A stretch of 64,000 bases of DNA, taken from positions 868,001 through 932,000 of the forward strand of contig JAJPKA010000020.1 in the NCBI GenBank assembly GCA_021323945.1, in the 5' to 3' direction. The notes under the pieces were generated by a model. The model was given only the letters and a program-made list of their open reading frames with translations, ran no database searches and had not been told where the DNA came from. How positions within the stretch are numbered: position 1 is the first letter of the stretch; every line of letters starts with the position of its first letter. The stretch is from Pseudomonadota bacterium (GTDB lineage Bacteria > Desulfobacterota > Binatia > Binatales > Binataceae). Below, in pieces: positions 1 through 9,426 of this stretch. The position numbers and the translations under genes were made by a program.

Positions 1-1473
1 CTCGGTGTCGTGCCGTTGTCCGCTCATGAAGCCCGACACGCACTTTTTCAGTACGATCTTGTCAACCGAACAAATTGGGCGGCTGCCGCGGGCTTTCATC
101 CAACCAGCGGTGCCTGGATGCATCTGCTCGAGGCGGCGCTTTTCGCGACAGTCGGGACCAACGATTCGGCGGCGCGCTTAGGATTTGCTTTAGCTGGCAT
201 ACTACTGGTTGCGATGATAGCCCTGATGCGTCGGTTCATCGGACGCGCTGGAAGCATCGGTGCAGCCACCTTGGTTGCCATCTCGCCCACATTCACTTTT
301 TTCTCGCGGAGCAGTTCGACGGCCATCGTGGTTGCGACGCTCACCCTAGCGTCGTTCGTTGCATTTATAACGCTAGTGCACAAGCCGAGGCTTCTGCCAT
401 CGACTTGCCTGGGTGTGGCGGCGGGGCTTCTCTGTGAAACCTCGGCCGCTGGGATAGCCACTGGCGGAATTCTGATTGCTGGCCTGATGCTCCTGGGGGT
501 GTTTCTGATGATGGTCTTGGAGCGGCCCTTGCTCGAGCTTCGCGTATGGCTTGGGCGCTACGCGTCGTTCATCCTGACGGCGGGCGTCACGGCCGCAGTC
601 TCGTGGTTTCTCCCACACGCACTTTTGTTCAAAATTGCAGATATTTACCAAAGCCTCAGGGAGCTCAGTGCGGGGTTCAGCGCTCATTCTTATTTCAAAG
701 GTGTGGAATTCTATGCTCCTGGGTTGTTGCTTTATGAGTTTTCGCTTATCGCAGCCGCTATTGTCGGTTTGGTAGTTACCATTTTCAGCGTACCCCGCTC
801 TCGCTTGGCCTTTTATCTACCGTGCTGGACGCTGCTCACGCTCGCATTCTTCGTCGGCAGTCACACTCGCGAACCGGACCGGCTTGTGATTTTACTCGTG
901 CCGATGGTAATGCTTGGCGGCAGCGGCATTGAATACCTTTACCGCAGCAGAGCGTGGCGTTTTGCCAGATATTTTGTCTTGATCCTGGGTGGGATTACGG
1001 TTTACTGCCAGATAGCGGCCAGCTTCATTTACCCAGCCCCGGCAGCCAACCGGCTTGGTCACGCAAACCTGTATTGGACGGATGGTGCAACTCTTCTGGC
1101 CGCACGAACGCAACTCAGAGCGATACGGACGCGCTTCCCCTCGCAAGGTGGCACCGTATTCATGCAAGGCAGCTGGCCACCGTGCCTGCGGTGGTACCTG
1201 CGCGATTTCCGCCCCGCCACGTCCAGCAAAAGCGCCGATTTAGTAGTTTATTCCAATCCTCCTGCGAGCTTGAGCGAGCCTGATTTCAACGACGTCTCGA
1301 GCCTCGATTTGCAAACCGCCTGGCAACCCACACTACATACTCTGAATCCGGCACGGGCCTTTCGATTTGTGTTCTTTGCGGAACCATGGCTCGAACTGCA
1401 AACGACTACGGTATGGGTGGTGGTGCATGCACCGGCTGATGTCACCCCCACCCTGGTGATCCCACCCAATTAA
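1..1473 (+). CDS. Polytopic membrane glycosyltransferase-like protein (GT39/Agl23 type), 5' partial
   Basis: The frame is open from base 1. A GTG at 10 is available, but the protein would then begin inside the acidic first extracytoplasmic loop (HEARHALFQYD), so the first membrane helix very probably lies upstream of the window. The visible part has many hydrophobic helices and a C-terminal soluble region of about 120 residues. The E-A-x-H-A loop resembles the donor-binding loop of PMT_2/GT39 and TIGR03663-type transferases, which move sugars from a lipid carrier. The substrate cannot be told. The stop overlaps the stop of the convergent HAD gene within TTAA at 1470-1473. Confidence 0.6.
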   Translation, partial: LGVVPLSAHEARHALFQYDLVNRTNWAAAAGFHPTSGAWMHLLEAALFATVGTNDSAARLGFALAGILLVAMIALMRRFIGRAGSIGAATLVAISPTFTFFSRSSSTAIVVATLTLASFVAFITLVHKPRLLPSTCLGVAAGLLCETSAAGIATGGILIAGLMLLGVFLMMVLERPLLELRVWLGRYASFILTAGVTAAVSWFLPHALLFKIADIYQSLRELSAGFSAHSYFKGVEFYAPGLLLYEFSLIAAAIVGLVVTIFSVPRSRLAFYLPCWTLLTLAFFVGSHTREPDRLVILLVPMVMLGGSGIEYLYRSRAWRFARYFVLILGGITVYCQIAASFIYPAPAANRLGHANLYWTDGATLLAARTQLRAIRTRFPSQGGTVFMQGSWPPCLRWYLRDFRPATSSKSADLVVYSNPPASLSEPDFNDVSSLDLQTAWQPTLHTLNPARAFRFVFFAEPWLELQTTTVWVVVHAPADVTPTLVIPPN

Positions 1474-2189
1474 AAACAGGTTCTTTGCGGCGAGGTCTCT
1501 GAGCCGAATAGGCGATAGGCCAGATCACCGGGAGACGAGAAAACCGCACTTGCCCCTAGCTCCTGCAATCGGGCCTGCATTGCAGGGTCGCTCGCTATTC
1601 CAAGAAAATCCACTCCAGCATCGCGAGCAGCCTGGGCGTCGGCTTCGCTGTCACCGACCATAATGGTTTCGTTCGCCACCCGACAACTCATCTGGATTGC
1701 ACGAGCCAACATCATGGGCGAAGGTTTGAGGGGCAACAGGCTATCACGGCCGACGATCGTCCTGACCGTATGAGTGAGCCGATGCAGCTGCAACCAGCGT
1801 TCGACGGTCCGAGATGAGTTGGACGTGACAATTGCGATCTGCCTCCGACGAGCATTCAACAATAACATCAGCTCAGGCGCACCATGGAGCGGGACGGCTT
1901 TCTCGACTCCTCTAAGTTCGTACGATTCGATAATCGCAGAGGCCTGTCGGGAGATTTCAGTGCCTCGGTGGGGCTCAGCCATCTGGCGAGCGAGCAGAGC
2001 GTCGTACAGTGGTAAGTTGCGAGTGGGGAACTGCCGGAGGAGAGCTTCGTCCACGCCTTGGCGACGGAGAAAGCATTCCAGAGCCCGACGGCTGGCTTTC
2101 CAATCGACCTGCCTTTCCAGGGCAGTCAATGTGTTGTCGAAATCAAACAGCCAGAGCCTGCGTTCTAAAAAGGCATATAGAGCTGGCAT
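1470..2189 (-). CDS. HAD-superfamily hydrolase (phosphoglycolate phosphatase-like)
   Basis: This 239-residue protein has the HAD motifs in order: FDFDNTL with nucleophile Asp16 and Asp18, an IVTSNSS motif II near residue 120, KPSPMM with the motif III lysine near 155, and MVGDSEAD motif IV near 178. A helical cap is inserted after motif I. The family hydrolyses small phosphate esters in the cytoplasm, and the substrate cannot be predicted. It lies 18 bp downstream of the cupin gene on the same strand, so the two are probably cotranscribed. The ATG start has no clear Shine-Dalgarno. Confidence 0.8.
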   Translation of the reverse strand: MPALYAFLERRLWLFDFDNTLTALERQVDWKASRRALECFLRRQGVDEALLRQFPTRNLPLYDALLARQMAEPHRGTEISRQASAIIESYELRGVEKAVPLHGAPELMLLLNARRRQIAIVTSNSSRTVERWLQLHRLTHTVRTIVGRDSLLPLKPSPMMLARAIQMSCRVANETIMVGDSEADAQAARDAGVDFLGIASDPAMQARLQELGASAVFSSPGDLAYRLFGSETSPQRTCF

Positions 2190-2207
2190 TGGCAGTCGTT
2201 ATAGCTT

Positions 2208-2570
2208 TCAATCGCCATCCACCAGCCGGTGAGAATCGCTGTTAAAGTGCTGGGTCGAGAACTCAAACAGTTCTGCGTCTTCAAGCGCCTCCATTTGATG
2301 GACCAAGCCGGGTGGCACATCCATACACTCCCCTGGCCCCATCTCGAATTCGTCAATTACATCGGAATCGGCCGACTCTTTAATCCGTACTTTGAGTCGA
2401 CCCGAGCGCAGGAAAAACGACTCCGTCTTGAGCTTGTGAAAATGCAGTGAGCATTTGTGCCCGCGTCGTATTTCCAGGATTTTGCCGCAGTAAAGCTCAT
2501 TATTTGCGATCCAGATTTCGCGGCCCCATCCCTTCGGCTCGATGTGAATTGGTTGGCGTGCTCGTGACAT
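2208..2570 (-). CDS. Single-domain cupin protein
   Basis: The 120-residue protein carries a complete cupin motif 1: G37, H43-x-H45, E50 and G57 with exactly canonical spacing. Motif 2 is represented by PPGLVH with His91. The fold binds one divalent metal. The N-terminal GWGREIWI stretch recalls small cupins found beside sugar-phosphate or nucleotide-sugar genes, related to mannose-6-phosphate isomerase type II cupins. Together with the HAD phosphatase 18 bp downstream it forms a likely two-gene operon on a phosphorylated small molecule, which is inference. About 210 bp of AT-rich sequence upstream holds the probable promoter. Confidence 0.75.
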   Translation of the reverse strand: MSRARQPIHIEPKGWGREIWIANNELYCGKILEIRRGHKCSLHFHKLKTESFFLRSGRLKVRIKESADSDVIDEFEMGPGECMDVPPGLVHQMEALEDAELFEFSTQHFNSDSHRLVDGD

Positions 2571-2783
2571 CTAAAGGTCATCCTTTGCCGTGTTGATTGA
2601 TTCTACGTGAACATTATGCGCGAAGGTACAGTTACATGGTATGGCATTTTGGTCTAATTAGATTAATTAAGTGGTGAAAATAGTTCTTGTGACGAGTCGA
2701 AGGCACAAGAATTCCCACAAGCTTGAATTTGCTGCTATAGAGCTTAATCATAGTCAACGATACTTTGCTAGGATTTTCGGCGG

Positions 2784-4190
2784 CTATTTTCGTTGGAAGT
2801 GGTCAGCAATCACCTTTGCCACGCAGCCAGTGATTCTTCGTGCCGTTGGTAAGTGTAAGAATTCGTTGGGTCCGTGCGCGTTCGCATGGGGACCCAAGAC
2901 TCCGGTGATGAAAAATTGCGCCTCGGGAAAGCGTTCGCCGAGCATACTCATGAAAGGGATTGTGCCCCCCACTCCCATGAACCCGGGTGGCTCACCAAAC
3001 CACTCTCGCGAAGCCGCATCCAATGAACGCTCTAGCCACGGAGCTAAAGGGGGTGCGTTCCATCCCGCCGCGCCCCAGTCGCCGGTAAAACTGACCCTTG
3101 CCCCGTAGGGCGGATCGGACTCCAGAATCCTCTTTACTGTGAGCGCGGCGGCTTTGGGATCAACTTTCGGTGGAATGCGAATCGAGAGCTTGAGCGCGGT
3201 GAACGGCCGCAAGACATTACCCGCATGCTCGACGGGTGGTAAGCCATCGGCACCTAAGACAGCCAAAGCCGGTCGCCAGTCACGATTCAGGATTAATTCT
3301 GCAAGATCCTGGTCGACTGGACTGGCCCCTGGCACGAAGGGAAATTCCTCGGCGATCGAATTGCCCAGGACAGCGGCGGCAGCAGACGCTTCGCGGATGC
3401 GCTCCGGCGGAATCTCAGTGTACAACTCCGGCAACAGCACTTGACCACTTTTTTCGTCTTCAATCCTGCTTAACAGCTGGCGCACCAGCCGAAAACTGTC
3501 GGGTACAATGCCGCTACTTCCTGAATGCACGCCTTCAGTCAGGATCTCGACCTTCAGCACACCGCCGATTAAGCCGCGCAATGAAGTCGTGCACCAAAGC
3601 TGACGATAATTGCCACAGCCAGAGTCAAGCCCGATCACCAACGTGGGGTGTCCGATCCGCTCGCCGATCTTTTCCAGATAAGCCGGCAGGTCCGAGCTGC
3701 CGCTCTCTTCACAAGCTTCGATTACTATGACGCAGCGGGCATGAGGTATCGATTCGGCGCGTAAAGCAGCGATCGCGGTCAAGCAGGCGAACATGGCATA
3801 GCCATCGTCGGCGGCTCCGCGCCCGTAAAGGCGTTCTTCTTCGATCACCGGTTCCCAGGGGCCTAAGCCTTCGCGCCACCCATTCATCTCCGGCTGCTTA
3901 TCGAGATGGCCATACAGGAGCACGCAATCGTCAGAATCGCCAGGAATCTCGATCAGCAGCAGGGGGGTCCGGTTCTCAAGCCGTTGAATCTCAACAGTTG
4001 CGTTTCCCAAGGGCTGGGCGCGAGCCCATGCGGCGAAGCGGCTAATCGCATGTTCCATGTGGCCATTGAGGTGCCATTGAGGATCGAAGGCAGGGGATTT
4101 ATTGGGGATGCGCACATATTCGACGAGCTCTGGTAGCACTGATTGGCTCCAGGTCCGCTCAATGAAATTCCGCATCGCCGCCGAACTCAT
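2784..4190 (-). CDS. M20 family metallopeptidase (dipeptidase-like)
   Basis: This 468-residue protein keeps the di-zinc site of M20 peptidases: YGHLD (His95, catalytic Asp97), GRGAADD (bridging Asp near 128), EACEESG (general base Glu161 and ligand Glu162), an Asp189 ligand, and a C-terminal His in ANAHGPNE near 440. The lid domain around residues 205-330 has the usual GVHSGSSG. The family cleaves dipeptides or N-acyl amino acids in the cytoplasm. The ATG is preceded by GGAGG about 10 bp upstream. Length and motifs fit the succinyl-diaminopimelate desuccinylase/carnosinase branch, but specificity is unresolved. Confidence 0.88.
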   Translation of the reverse strand: MSSAAMRNFIERTWSQSVLPELVEYVRIPNKSPAFDPQWHLNGHMEHAISRFAAWARAQPLGNATVEIQRLENRTPLLLIEIPGDSDDCVLLYGHLDKQPEMNGWREGLGPWEPVIEEERLYGRGAADDGYAMFACLTAIAALRAESIPHARCVIVIEACEESGSSDLPAYLEKIGERIGHPTLVIGLDSGCGNYRQLWCTTSLRGLIGGVLKVEILTEGVHSGSSGIVPDSFRLVRQLLSRIEDEKSGQVLLPELYTEIPPERIREASAAAAVLGNSIAEEFPFVPGASPVDQDLAELILNRDWRPALAVLGADGLPPVEHAGNVLRPFTALKLSIRIPPKVDPKAAALTVKRILESDPPYGARVSFTGDWGAAGWNAPPLAPWLERSLDAASREWFGEPPGFMGVGGTIPFMSMLGERFPEAQFFITGVLGPHANAHGPNEFLHLPTARRITGCVAKVIADHFQRK

Positions 4191-4265
4191 TCTATCGGTA
4201 CCTCCCGCACGGCGTTTTTAATGCAGACCTCCCATCCACGGGTGTGATGGGCAAGCGCAATGGTG

Positions 4266-5039
4266 TTACACCAGATAGAAGCGCGTGCCGCAAATTGACA
4301 CTTGATCGTCGCTGACTCTGCGTCCGCGTCGCTCGGCGGCCTTTAAGACGCGTTCACGATCATTGACCGCCAGGTCCACGCCGGCGAGGCCTTCGCCGCG
4401 GCCGTCGGTTGCTTCGATAAACCTCACGCTCGCATTGTCGAGAGGCATTTCCAGCCTGCCATGCGAGTCTTGTCGTAACGGGATCTCAGTAATAGCGGAC
4501 CAACGTTGAGCTAGACCGGTCGGGTCAGCAGACTGTAATTCGACGGCTCGGTATCCGCCTACGACCTCGGTGCGCGAGGCCCTCTGCCATCCATCTCCAC
4601 CTGCAGGTTCCCAATGTCCCTCCGGTTCGCCTTTGGCGTCCCAATCAATTTCAAGAAAAGCACCGCCGGTGTCCGCCGGATGGAGCTGAAGCACGTGGAA
4701 AATTGCGGATTCGTGCTCCCAGGCGACCCTTATATTAAGTGCAGCCGCCCGCGCCTTCCTCGCCTGCTGGACCTCGTGAGAGTCGCATTGACAGATGACC
4801 ATGTAGCCGCCGTCACCATTGCGGCGCTTCAGGTAGCGCCCTGCGGCGGTGTTGTCCTGAATTGGGGCCACCACCTCGATAAAGTTGGTTCCGACCGGCA
4901 TCAGTGAGTTTTCGAGGCCAAACGCAGCGACCCTCTTGTCGACGAAACAGACTTCCAGACCGAAGATGTCCCTGAATTCGTCGATCACTGGAGCTAATCG
5001 TGTCGCCACGAGGCATATCTGGCGAAGACGGATTGACAT
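4266..5039 (-). CDS. VOC-superfamily (glyoxalase-like) protein
   Basis: The 257-residue protein contains two vicinal-oxygen-chelate halves. The N-terminal half starts RLRQICLVATRL, a typical first beta strand, and the second half begins near residue 160 (YRAVELQSADP). Acidic and His positions typical of metal ligands are present (E54 in FIEVV, H119 in LQLHP, E129 in FLEID). VOC enzymes include dioxygenases, isomerases and lyases, so the reaction is unknown. A strong GGAGGA lies 8 bp before the ATG. It may be cotranscribed with the M20 peptidase 75 bp downstream. Confidence 0.75.
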   Translation of the reverse strand: MSIRLRQICLVATRLAPVIDEFRDIFGLEVCFVDKRVAAFGLENSLMPVGTNFIEVVAPIQDNTAAGRYLKRRNGDGGYMVICQCDSHEVQQARKARAAALNIRVAWEHESAIFHVLQLHPADTGGAFLEIDWDAKGEPEGHWEPAGGDGWQRASRTEVVGGYRAVELQSADPTGLAQRWSAITEIPLRQDSHGRLEMPLDNASVRFIEATDGRGEGLAGVDLAVNDRERVLKAAERRGRRVSDDQVSICGTRFYLV

Positions 5040-5511
5040 TAGGATTTCCTCCGTGTTTTAAGCTGACTGTTGAATCTTGCCCGTTCAAAAGTGGCCGATT
5101 GGTACGCCTGCATTCCTCGCGCTAGGATCCGGTATCCAAGCGCTCGGGACAAGCTCCGAGCCGGTTTAGGTTACGAGCCCGAATTACGCTAAATTTGTCA
5201 ACTCGCCACCGGTGGCTGGGCAGTGTATACTAACAGATCCAGTGCCGAAGAGCGTCTGGTTTTACCTGACGCGCGAGATGGGAGTAAAGTCTCTGATTCC
5301 GTTTCCCGAGGTGTCCAGATGGCTGGTACTCGAAACCTGCGGAAAGCCCGAGGAGTAATTACTGTTATGCGGTGCTGATCCGATTTGCTGGCGATCACGG
5401 CATGTATCTTGGATACAGCATAGCCCAGCGGGGCACAGCCAATCAGCCGGTCAGGGTGGCTGTGCTTGCGCCTCACGATGAACGATTCAGGAACACGAAC
5501 GGAAGCAAAAA
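5040..5511. other. Intergenic region between divergent VOC and DksA-like genes
   Basis: No gene is supported in these 472 bp. It must hold both divergent promoters. A short inverted repeat (arms 5142-5147 and 5156-5161, 6 bp) is the only secondary structure I noticed. Antisense frames here have no recognisable protein signature. Confidence 0.5.
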
Positions 5512-6090
5512 ATGGAGACTTCGGCACAAATGACAGATGACAAGCGGCGAACTGAGCTGCAAGCAATCCTCCGCCGTTTGCGAGACGAAACATACGAAGG
5601 AATCGCCCGATACCGACAGGATCAGAGCGAGGAAAAGGAATCCTCTCCGGGCGACGAAATGGATGCAGCGCGAGCTTCGGCCGCAGTTGATACCCATGCG
5701 AATCTCATTGACCGAGCAGAGAATCGCTTGCGTATGATCGAAGAAGCGCTGGCCCGGGTCGATGACGGTACCTATGGTATCTGCGCCGACTGCGGCGATG
5801 AGATTGGGCTCGAACGTCTCAAGGTTCTTCCTTTCGCGGTAAGGTGCGTGGACTGCGAGTCCAGACGCGCCAGAGGCGAGGGGGCTAGTTCGCGCTTTGC
5901 CGAGGGCATCGGGCAATGGACGCCGCCGCCCGATATGGTTGAAATCGATGCGGACGAACGCGAACGGGAGGCGCCGGAAGACCTTGGCGTGCTTGCTTCA
6001 GAATCGGTCTTTGACGTGGAGCCCGAAGAACTCGAGGAACAACCACCGCCGCGGACGCGGGGCCGACGCGGCCGCCCGCGTAACACTTGA
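5512..6090 (+). CDS. DksA/TraR-family C4 zinc-finger protein
   Basis: The protein has 192 residues. A coiled-coil region (about 8-85) precedes a C4 zinc finger with Cys91, Cys94, Cys112 and Cys115, the DksA/TraR arrangement. Such proteins bind the RNA polymerase secondary channel and modulate initiation. Unlike DksA, it has a long acidic/proline-rich tail after residue 120 ending in a basic RGRRGRPRNT. The tail is probably disordered and could contact nucleic acid. The coiled-coil tip lacks an obvious DksA DxxDxA motif, so true DksA function is uncertain. An internal ATG at residue 7 is an alternative start. Confidence 0.85.
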   Translation: METSAQMTDDKRRTELQAILRRLRDETYEGIARYRQDQSEEKESSPGDEMDAARASAAVDTHANLIDRAENRLRMIEEALARVDDGTYGICADCGDEIGLERLKVLPFAVRCVDCESRRARGEGASSRFAEGIGQWTPPPDMVEIDADEREREAPEDLGVLASESVFDVEPEELEEQPPPRTRGRRGRPRNT

Positions 6091-6108
6091 CCTAAGCGCT
6101 GCGTCGGG

Positions 6109-6142
6109 GCGCTCACTGCACGCTGGCGCGAGCAGTGAGCGC
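6109..6142 (+). terminator. Hairpin, probable terminator after the DksA-like gene
   Basis: A perfect 11-bp GC-rich stem (6109-6119 with 6132-6142, loop 12 nt) begins 18 bp after the DksA-like stop. It has no clean U-tract. It also lies at the 3' end of the convergent phosphoketolase gene and could serve both. Confidence 0.5.
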
Positions 6143-6235
6143 GCTTGTGCCGGTCAGTCGTCTTGGGCTGACTGTTAGATAAGTGCCACGGCCTCGCCAA
6201 TTCCGCCGAGGCGCTGCAGCCCTTCAGTTAATCGA

Positions 6236-8605
6236 TCAGTACGGCCATTTCCAATTACGAATCTCGGGCCGGTCGATCCCATATTCGAACGCATACGCTT
6301 GATGGTCCAGGATCTGGTTTTTCAGCCATTCTTTAACGTGAGCTCCCACCTCGCGTAGCCTGGGCACCCGATCGATCACATCGATGGCTAGATTAAACCG
6401 GTCAGTCTGGTTATCGATGGCCAGACCCAGAGGGGTGTTGATACTGCCCTTTTCCTTGTAGCCTCTCACATGGAGATTGTCGTGGTTGGTGCGACGATAG
6501 GTTAGTTTGTGGAGCAGCCAGGGATAGCCATGAAAATTGAAGATGATGGGCTTGTTAGTCGTGAAGAGACTGTCGAAATCACGGTCTTCTAATCCGTGAG
6601 GATGCTCGCTGCGCGGCATCAAGGTGAACAGATCCACGACGTTGACGAAACGCACTTTTAGGTCGGGGAACTTCTCGCGTAAAAGTGCGGTCGCTGCCAG
6701 TGACTCGATCGTTGCCACATCACCCGCACTGGCCATTACGACGTCCGGCTCGCTGCCCGCATCGGTCGACGCCCACGGCCAGATACCGATGCCTTTGCTG
6801 CAATGCCACACCGCGTCATCGATTGCCAGAAACTGCAAATGCGGTTGTTTGTCAGCGACAATGACGTTCACGTAATTGGTGCTACGCAGGCAATGATCAG
6901 TAACGCTCAGCAGGCAGTTGGCATCAGGCGGCAGGTAAATCCGCACTACTGCGGGACTCTTGTTGGTGACGACGTCGATGAAACCCGGATCCTGATGGGT
7001 AAAGCCATTATGGTCTTGTCGCCAAACGGTCGAACTTATCAGGATGTTAAGCGAAGAAATCGGTGCGCGCCACTTAACTTCGGATGTACACTTCTCCAGC
7101 CACTTGGCATGTTGATTGACCATTGAATCGATGATGTGGGCAAATGCCTCATAAGTGTTGAGCAGTGCATGGCGTCCAGTTAACAGATAGCCTTCCATCC
7201 AGCCTTCTAACGTGTGTTCGCTGAGCATCTCCATCACCCGCCCATCGGGTGCCAGCTCACTGCCATCGGTATCCTCAGGCAGGATTTGCTCAAGCCAGGT
7301 TTTGCGCGAGGCCTCGTAGATGAGCGTAAGCCGATTTGAAGCAGTTTCGTCCGGACCAAAAATGCGAAAGTTGTCCCTATTGTTGCGCATGACATCGCGC
7401 AAAAAGCCGCCCAGGATAAAGGTGTTTTGTCTTTCCTCGGTCCCGGGGCGAGTTACAGTGACCGCATAATGACGAAAATCCGGAAGCAACAGCGGACGGC
7501 GTAACAGCCCGCCGTTTGCGTGCGGATTCGCGCTGATTCGTCGGTTGCCACGCGGGGCGAAGGCGCGCAATTTCGGGATCAAGCGGCCGTTTTCGTCAAA
7601 TAGCTCGTGCGGTCGATAGCTCTCCATCCATTGTTGCAGGATGTTGAGGTGTGCCGCGTTATCAGCAACGTCTGCAATTGGCACCTGATGAGCTCGCCAA
7701 AATCCCTCAATACGGTGCCCGTCGACCTGCTTCGGCGCAGTCCATCCTTTTGGACTTCGCAGCACTATCATTGGCCACTGGGGAAGATCGGTCCTGCCGC
7801 TCGCCCTGCGCTCGCTCTGAATTGCGCGGATCTGTTCGATGCAGCGGTCCAGAGTCCCCGCCATAAGCTGGTGCATTTCGACGGGATTATCACCTTCCAC
7901 GAATTCAGGCGAATAACCATAGCCACGGAACAGGTTTTCGAGCTGATCGCGCGGCATTCGAGCCATGATCGTGGGATTCGCGATCTTGTAACCGTTTAGA
8001 TGCAGAATTGGTAGTACGGCTCCGTCACGCACCGGATTGAGAAACTTGTTCGAATGCCACGAGGTTGCCAGCGGTCCGGTCTCTGCTTCGCCATCGCCAA
8101 TCACCGCCACTACCAATAGTGAAGGATTATCGAATGCGGCACCGAAAGCATGAGAGAGGCTGTAGCCGAGTTCGCCCCCTTCATGAATCGAGCCGGGTGT
8201 CTCGGGCGTGCAGTGACTGCCGATGCCGCCAGGGAAAGAGAACGATTTGAAGAATTTCTGCATGCCGGCTTCATCCTGGCTGCGGTCCGGATAGACCTCC
8301 GAATAGACTCCCTCAAGGTAACTATTGGCCAGTGTCGCCGGAGCGCCATGGCCAGGACCTGAGATGTACAGGATGTTGAGATCGTACTTTTGAATGACTC
8401 GGTTCAGGTGAGCCCAGATAAAGGTTTGACCAGGATCCGAGCCCCAATGTCCCAACAGACGGCTTTTGACGTCGTCCGGTCGCAGCGGCCGTCGCAGCAG
8501 CGGATTCTGCCTCAAATAGATCATCCCAACGCAGAGATAGTTGGCCGCACGCCAATATGCGTCGATCGTGTTTAGTTCTTCCTCAGTAAGTGGTGAGTTC
8601 GCCAT
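6236..8605 (-). CDS. xfp: Xylulose-5-phosphate/fructose-6-phosphate phosphoketolase
   Basis: Phosphoketolase is a thiamine-diphosphate enzyme that cleaves xylulose 5-P or fructose 6-P with phosphate to acetyl-P and a shortened aldose phosphate. The 789-residue length is that of full family members. Both family signatures are present: [15 protein letters not shown] at 142-156 and the ThDP/Mg motif GDGEAETG at 170-177 followed by SWHSNKFLN. The N-terminal, middle and C-terminal (XFP_C) domains are all intact. No acetate kinase or phosphotransacetylase gene is in the window, so the acetyl-P must be handled by genes elsewhere. Specificity for X5P versus F6P cannot be read from sequence. Confidence 0.95.
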   Translation of the reverse strand: MANSPLTEEELNTIDAYWRAANYLCVGMIYLRQNPLLRRPLRPDDVKSRLLGHWGSDPGQTFIWAHLNRVIQKYDLNILYISGPGHGAPATLANSYLEGVYSEVYPDRSQDEAGMQKFFKSFSFPGGIGSHCTPETPGSIHEGGELGYSLSHAFGAAFDNPSLLVVAVIGDGEAETGPLATSWHSNKFLNPVRDGAVLPILHLNGYKIANPTIMARMPRDQLENLFRGYGYSPEFVEGDNPVEMHQLMAGTLDRCIEQIRAIQSERRASGRTDLPQWPMIVLRSPKGWTAPKQVDGHRIEGFWRAHQVPIADVADNAAHLNILQQWMESYRPHELFDENGRLIPKLRAFAPRGNRRISANPHANGGLLRRPLLLPDFRHYAVTVTRPGTEERQNTFILGGFLRDVMRNNRDNFRIFGPDETASNRLTLIYEASRKTWLEQILPEDTDGSELAPDGRVMEMLSEHTLEGWMEGYLLTGRHALLNTYEAFAHIIDSMVNQHAKWLEKCTSEVKWRAPISSLNILISSTVWRQDHNGFTHQDPGFIDVVTNKSPAVVRIYLPPDANCLLSVTDHCLRSTNYVNVIVADKQPHLQFLAIDDAVWHCSKGIGIWPWASTDAGSEPDVVMASAGDVATIESLAATALLREKFPDLKVRFVNVVDLFTLMPRSEHPHGLEDRDFDSLFTTNKPIIFNFHGYPWLLHKLTYRRTNHDNLHVRGYKEKGSINTPLGLAIDNQTDRFNLAIDVIDRVPRLREVGAHVKEWLKNQILDHQAYAFEYGIDRPEIRNWKWPY

Positions 8606-9426
8606 GACTTCAGAGTAAAGAGTTGACGATCCTGGTCAACGGGTAAGCCACAGATATGGATTGCCGATACGGCGCAGGCCAACAACTGCGACCGCCGGGC
8701 AGGACGACCGTCAGTCGCAGCATCAGCTGCCGACCCGCGACCCTAAAAGTCTTTCATCAAATCAGTCGCTGCCTCTGTACCAAAAAGCTTCGCGATCGAA
8801 GATTCTCCTGCCACTTTGGGCTGTGAAACTGGGATGCGAAGCAACGGCAATGTCCGCGCTGCTCGCCGATACGACGATACTCCGCCGAGTTCAGATGAAA
8901 TCGCTACAGCATGCACAATCTGATCTTAACCCTTGTGAGAGCGTTGCCGCGAGGAAGCCCGAGAAGTCTGGTAGAATTTCAATTGCTCACGGTGTCACCC
9001 TTTAAATTCTACAATGTCATGCCTTGTCGTACCGACTAGGTCCGTAAAAGGTGATACGTGACTCCGGCACGAATTCTGCTCACGACGATCGTCGGTTTGC
9101 ACCTGCGAGACTTGCTACATTGGCGCGTTCCTGTCGCGCAGCAGAGGGGTGTCAGATAATGCTAGTGATATTTGCTACGTCCGGCGCGTCTCAAGCCTTT
9201 AGCATATCAACGAGCAAGTACTGAATTAGTTACATCAGTGATTTGTCAACTGGACGCGTCTTCGGTTTTAACTCTCACGCGGCAACAAACAAGCCTGGTT
9301 ACTGACTCGTTGATGAGCCAGGCTCCCGAGGCCTTATCCAACCATCGGCGCTGCACCCGACCTTCTTCGAAACAGTCGCCTGGATGGCCAGAGCCGGTTG
9401 GCCGCGTTTGAGAGGAAAGGCCCGTG
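8606..9426. other. Long intergenic region with inverted repeats
   Basis: These 820 bp between divergent genes hold no convincing protein. A perfect 9-bp inverted repeat (8971-8979 with 9004-9012, 24-nt loop containing a nested GGTG-T-CACC) and a 7-bp one (9292-9298 with 9318-9324) stand out. The second lies about 100 bp before the DUF799 lipoprotein and could be part of its leader. An unannotated small RNA is possible but not shown. Confidence 0.4.

Noticed and set aside
2671-3108. 145-codon plus-strand frame overlapping the M20 peptidase gene
   Set aside because: It is antisense to the well-supported peptidase for most of its length and has no domain or ribosome site.
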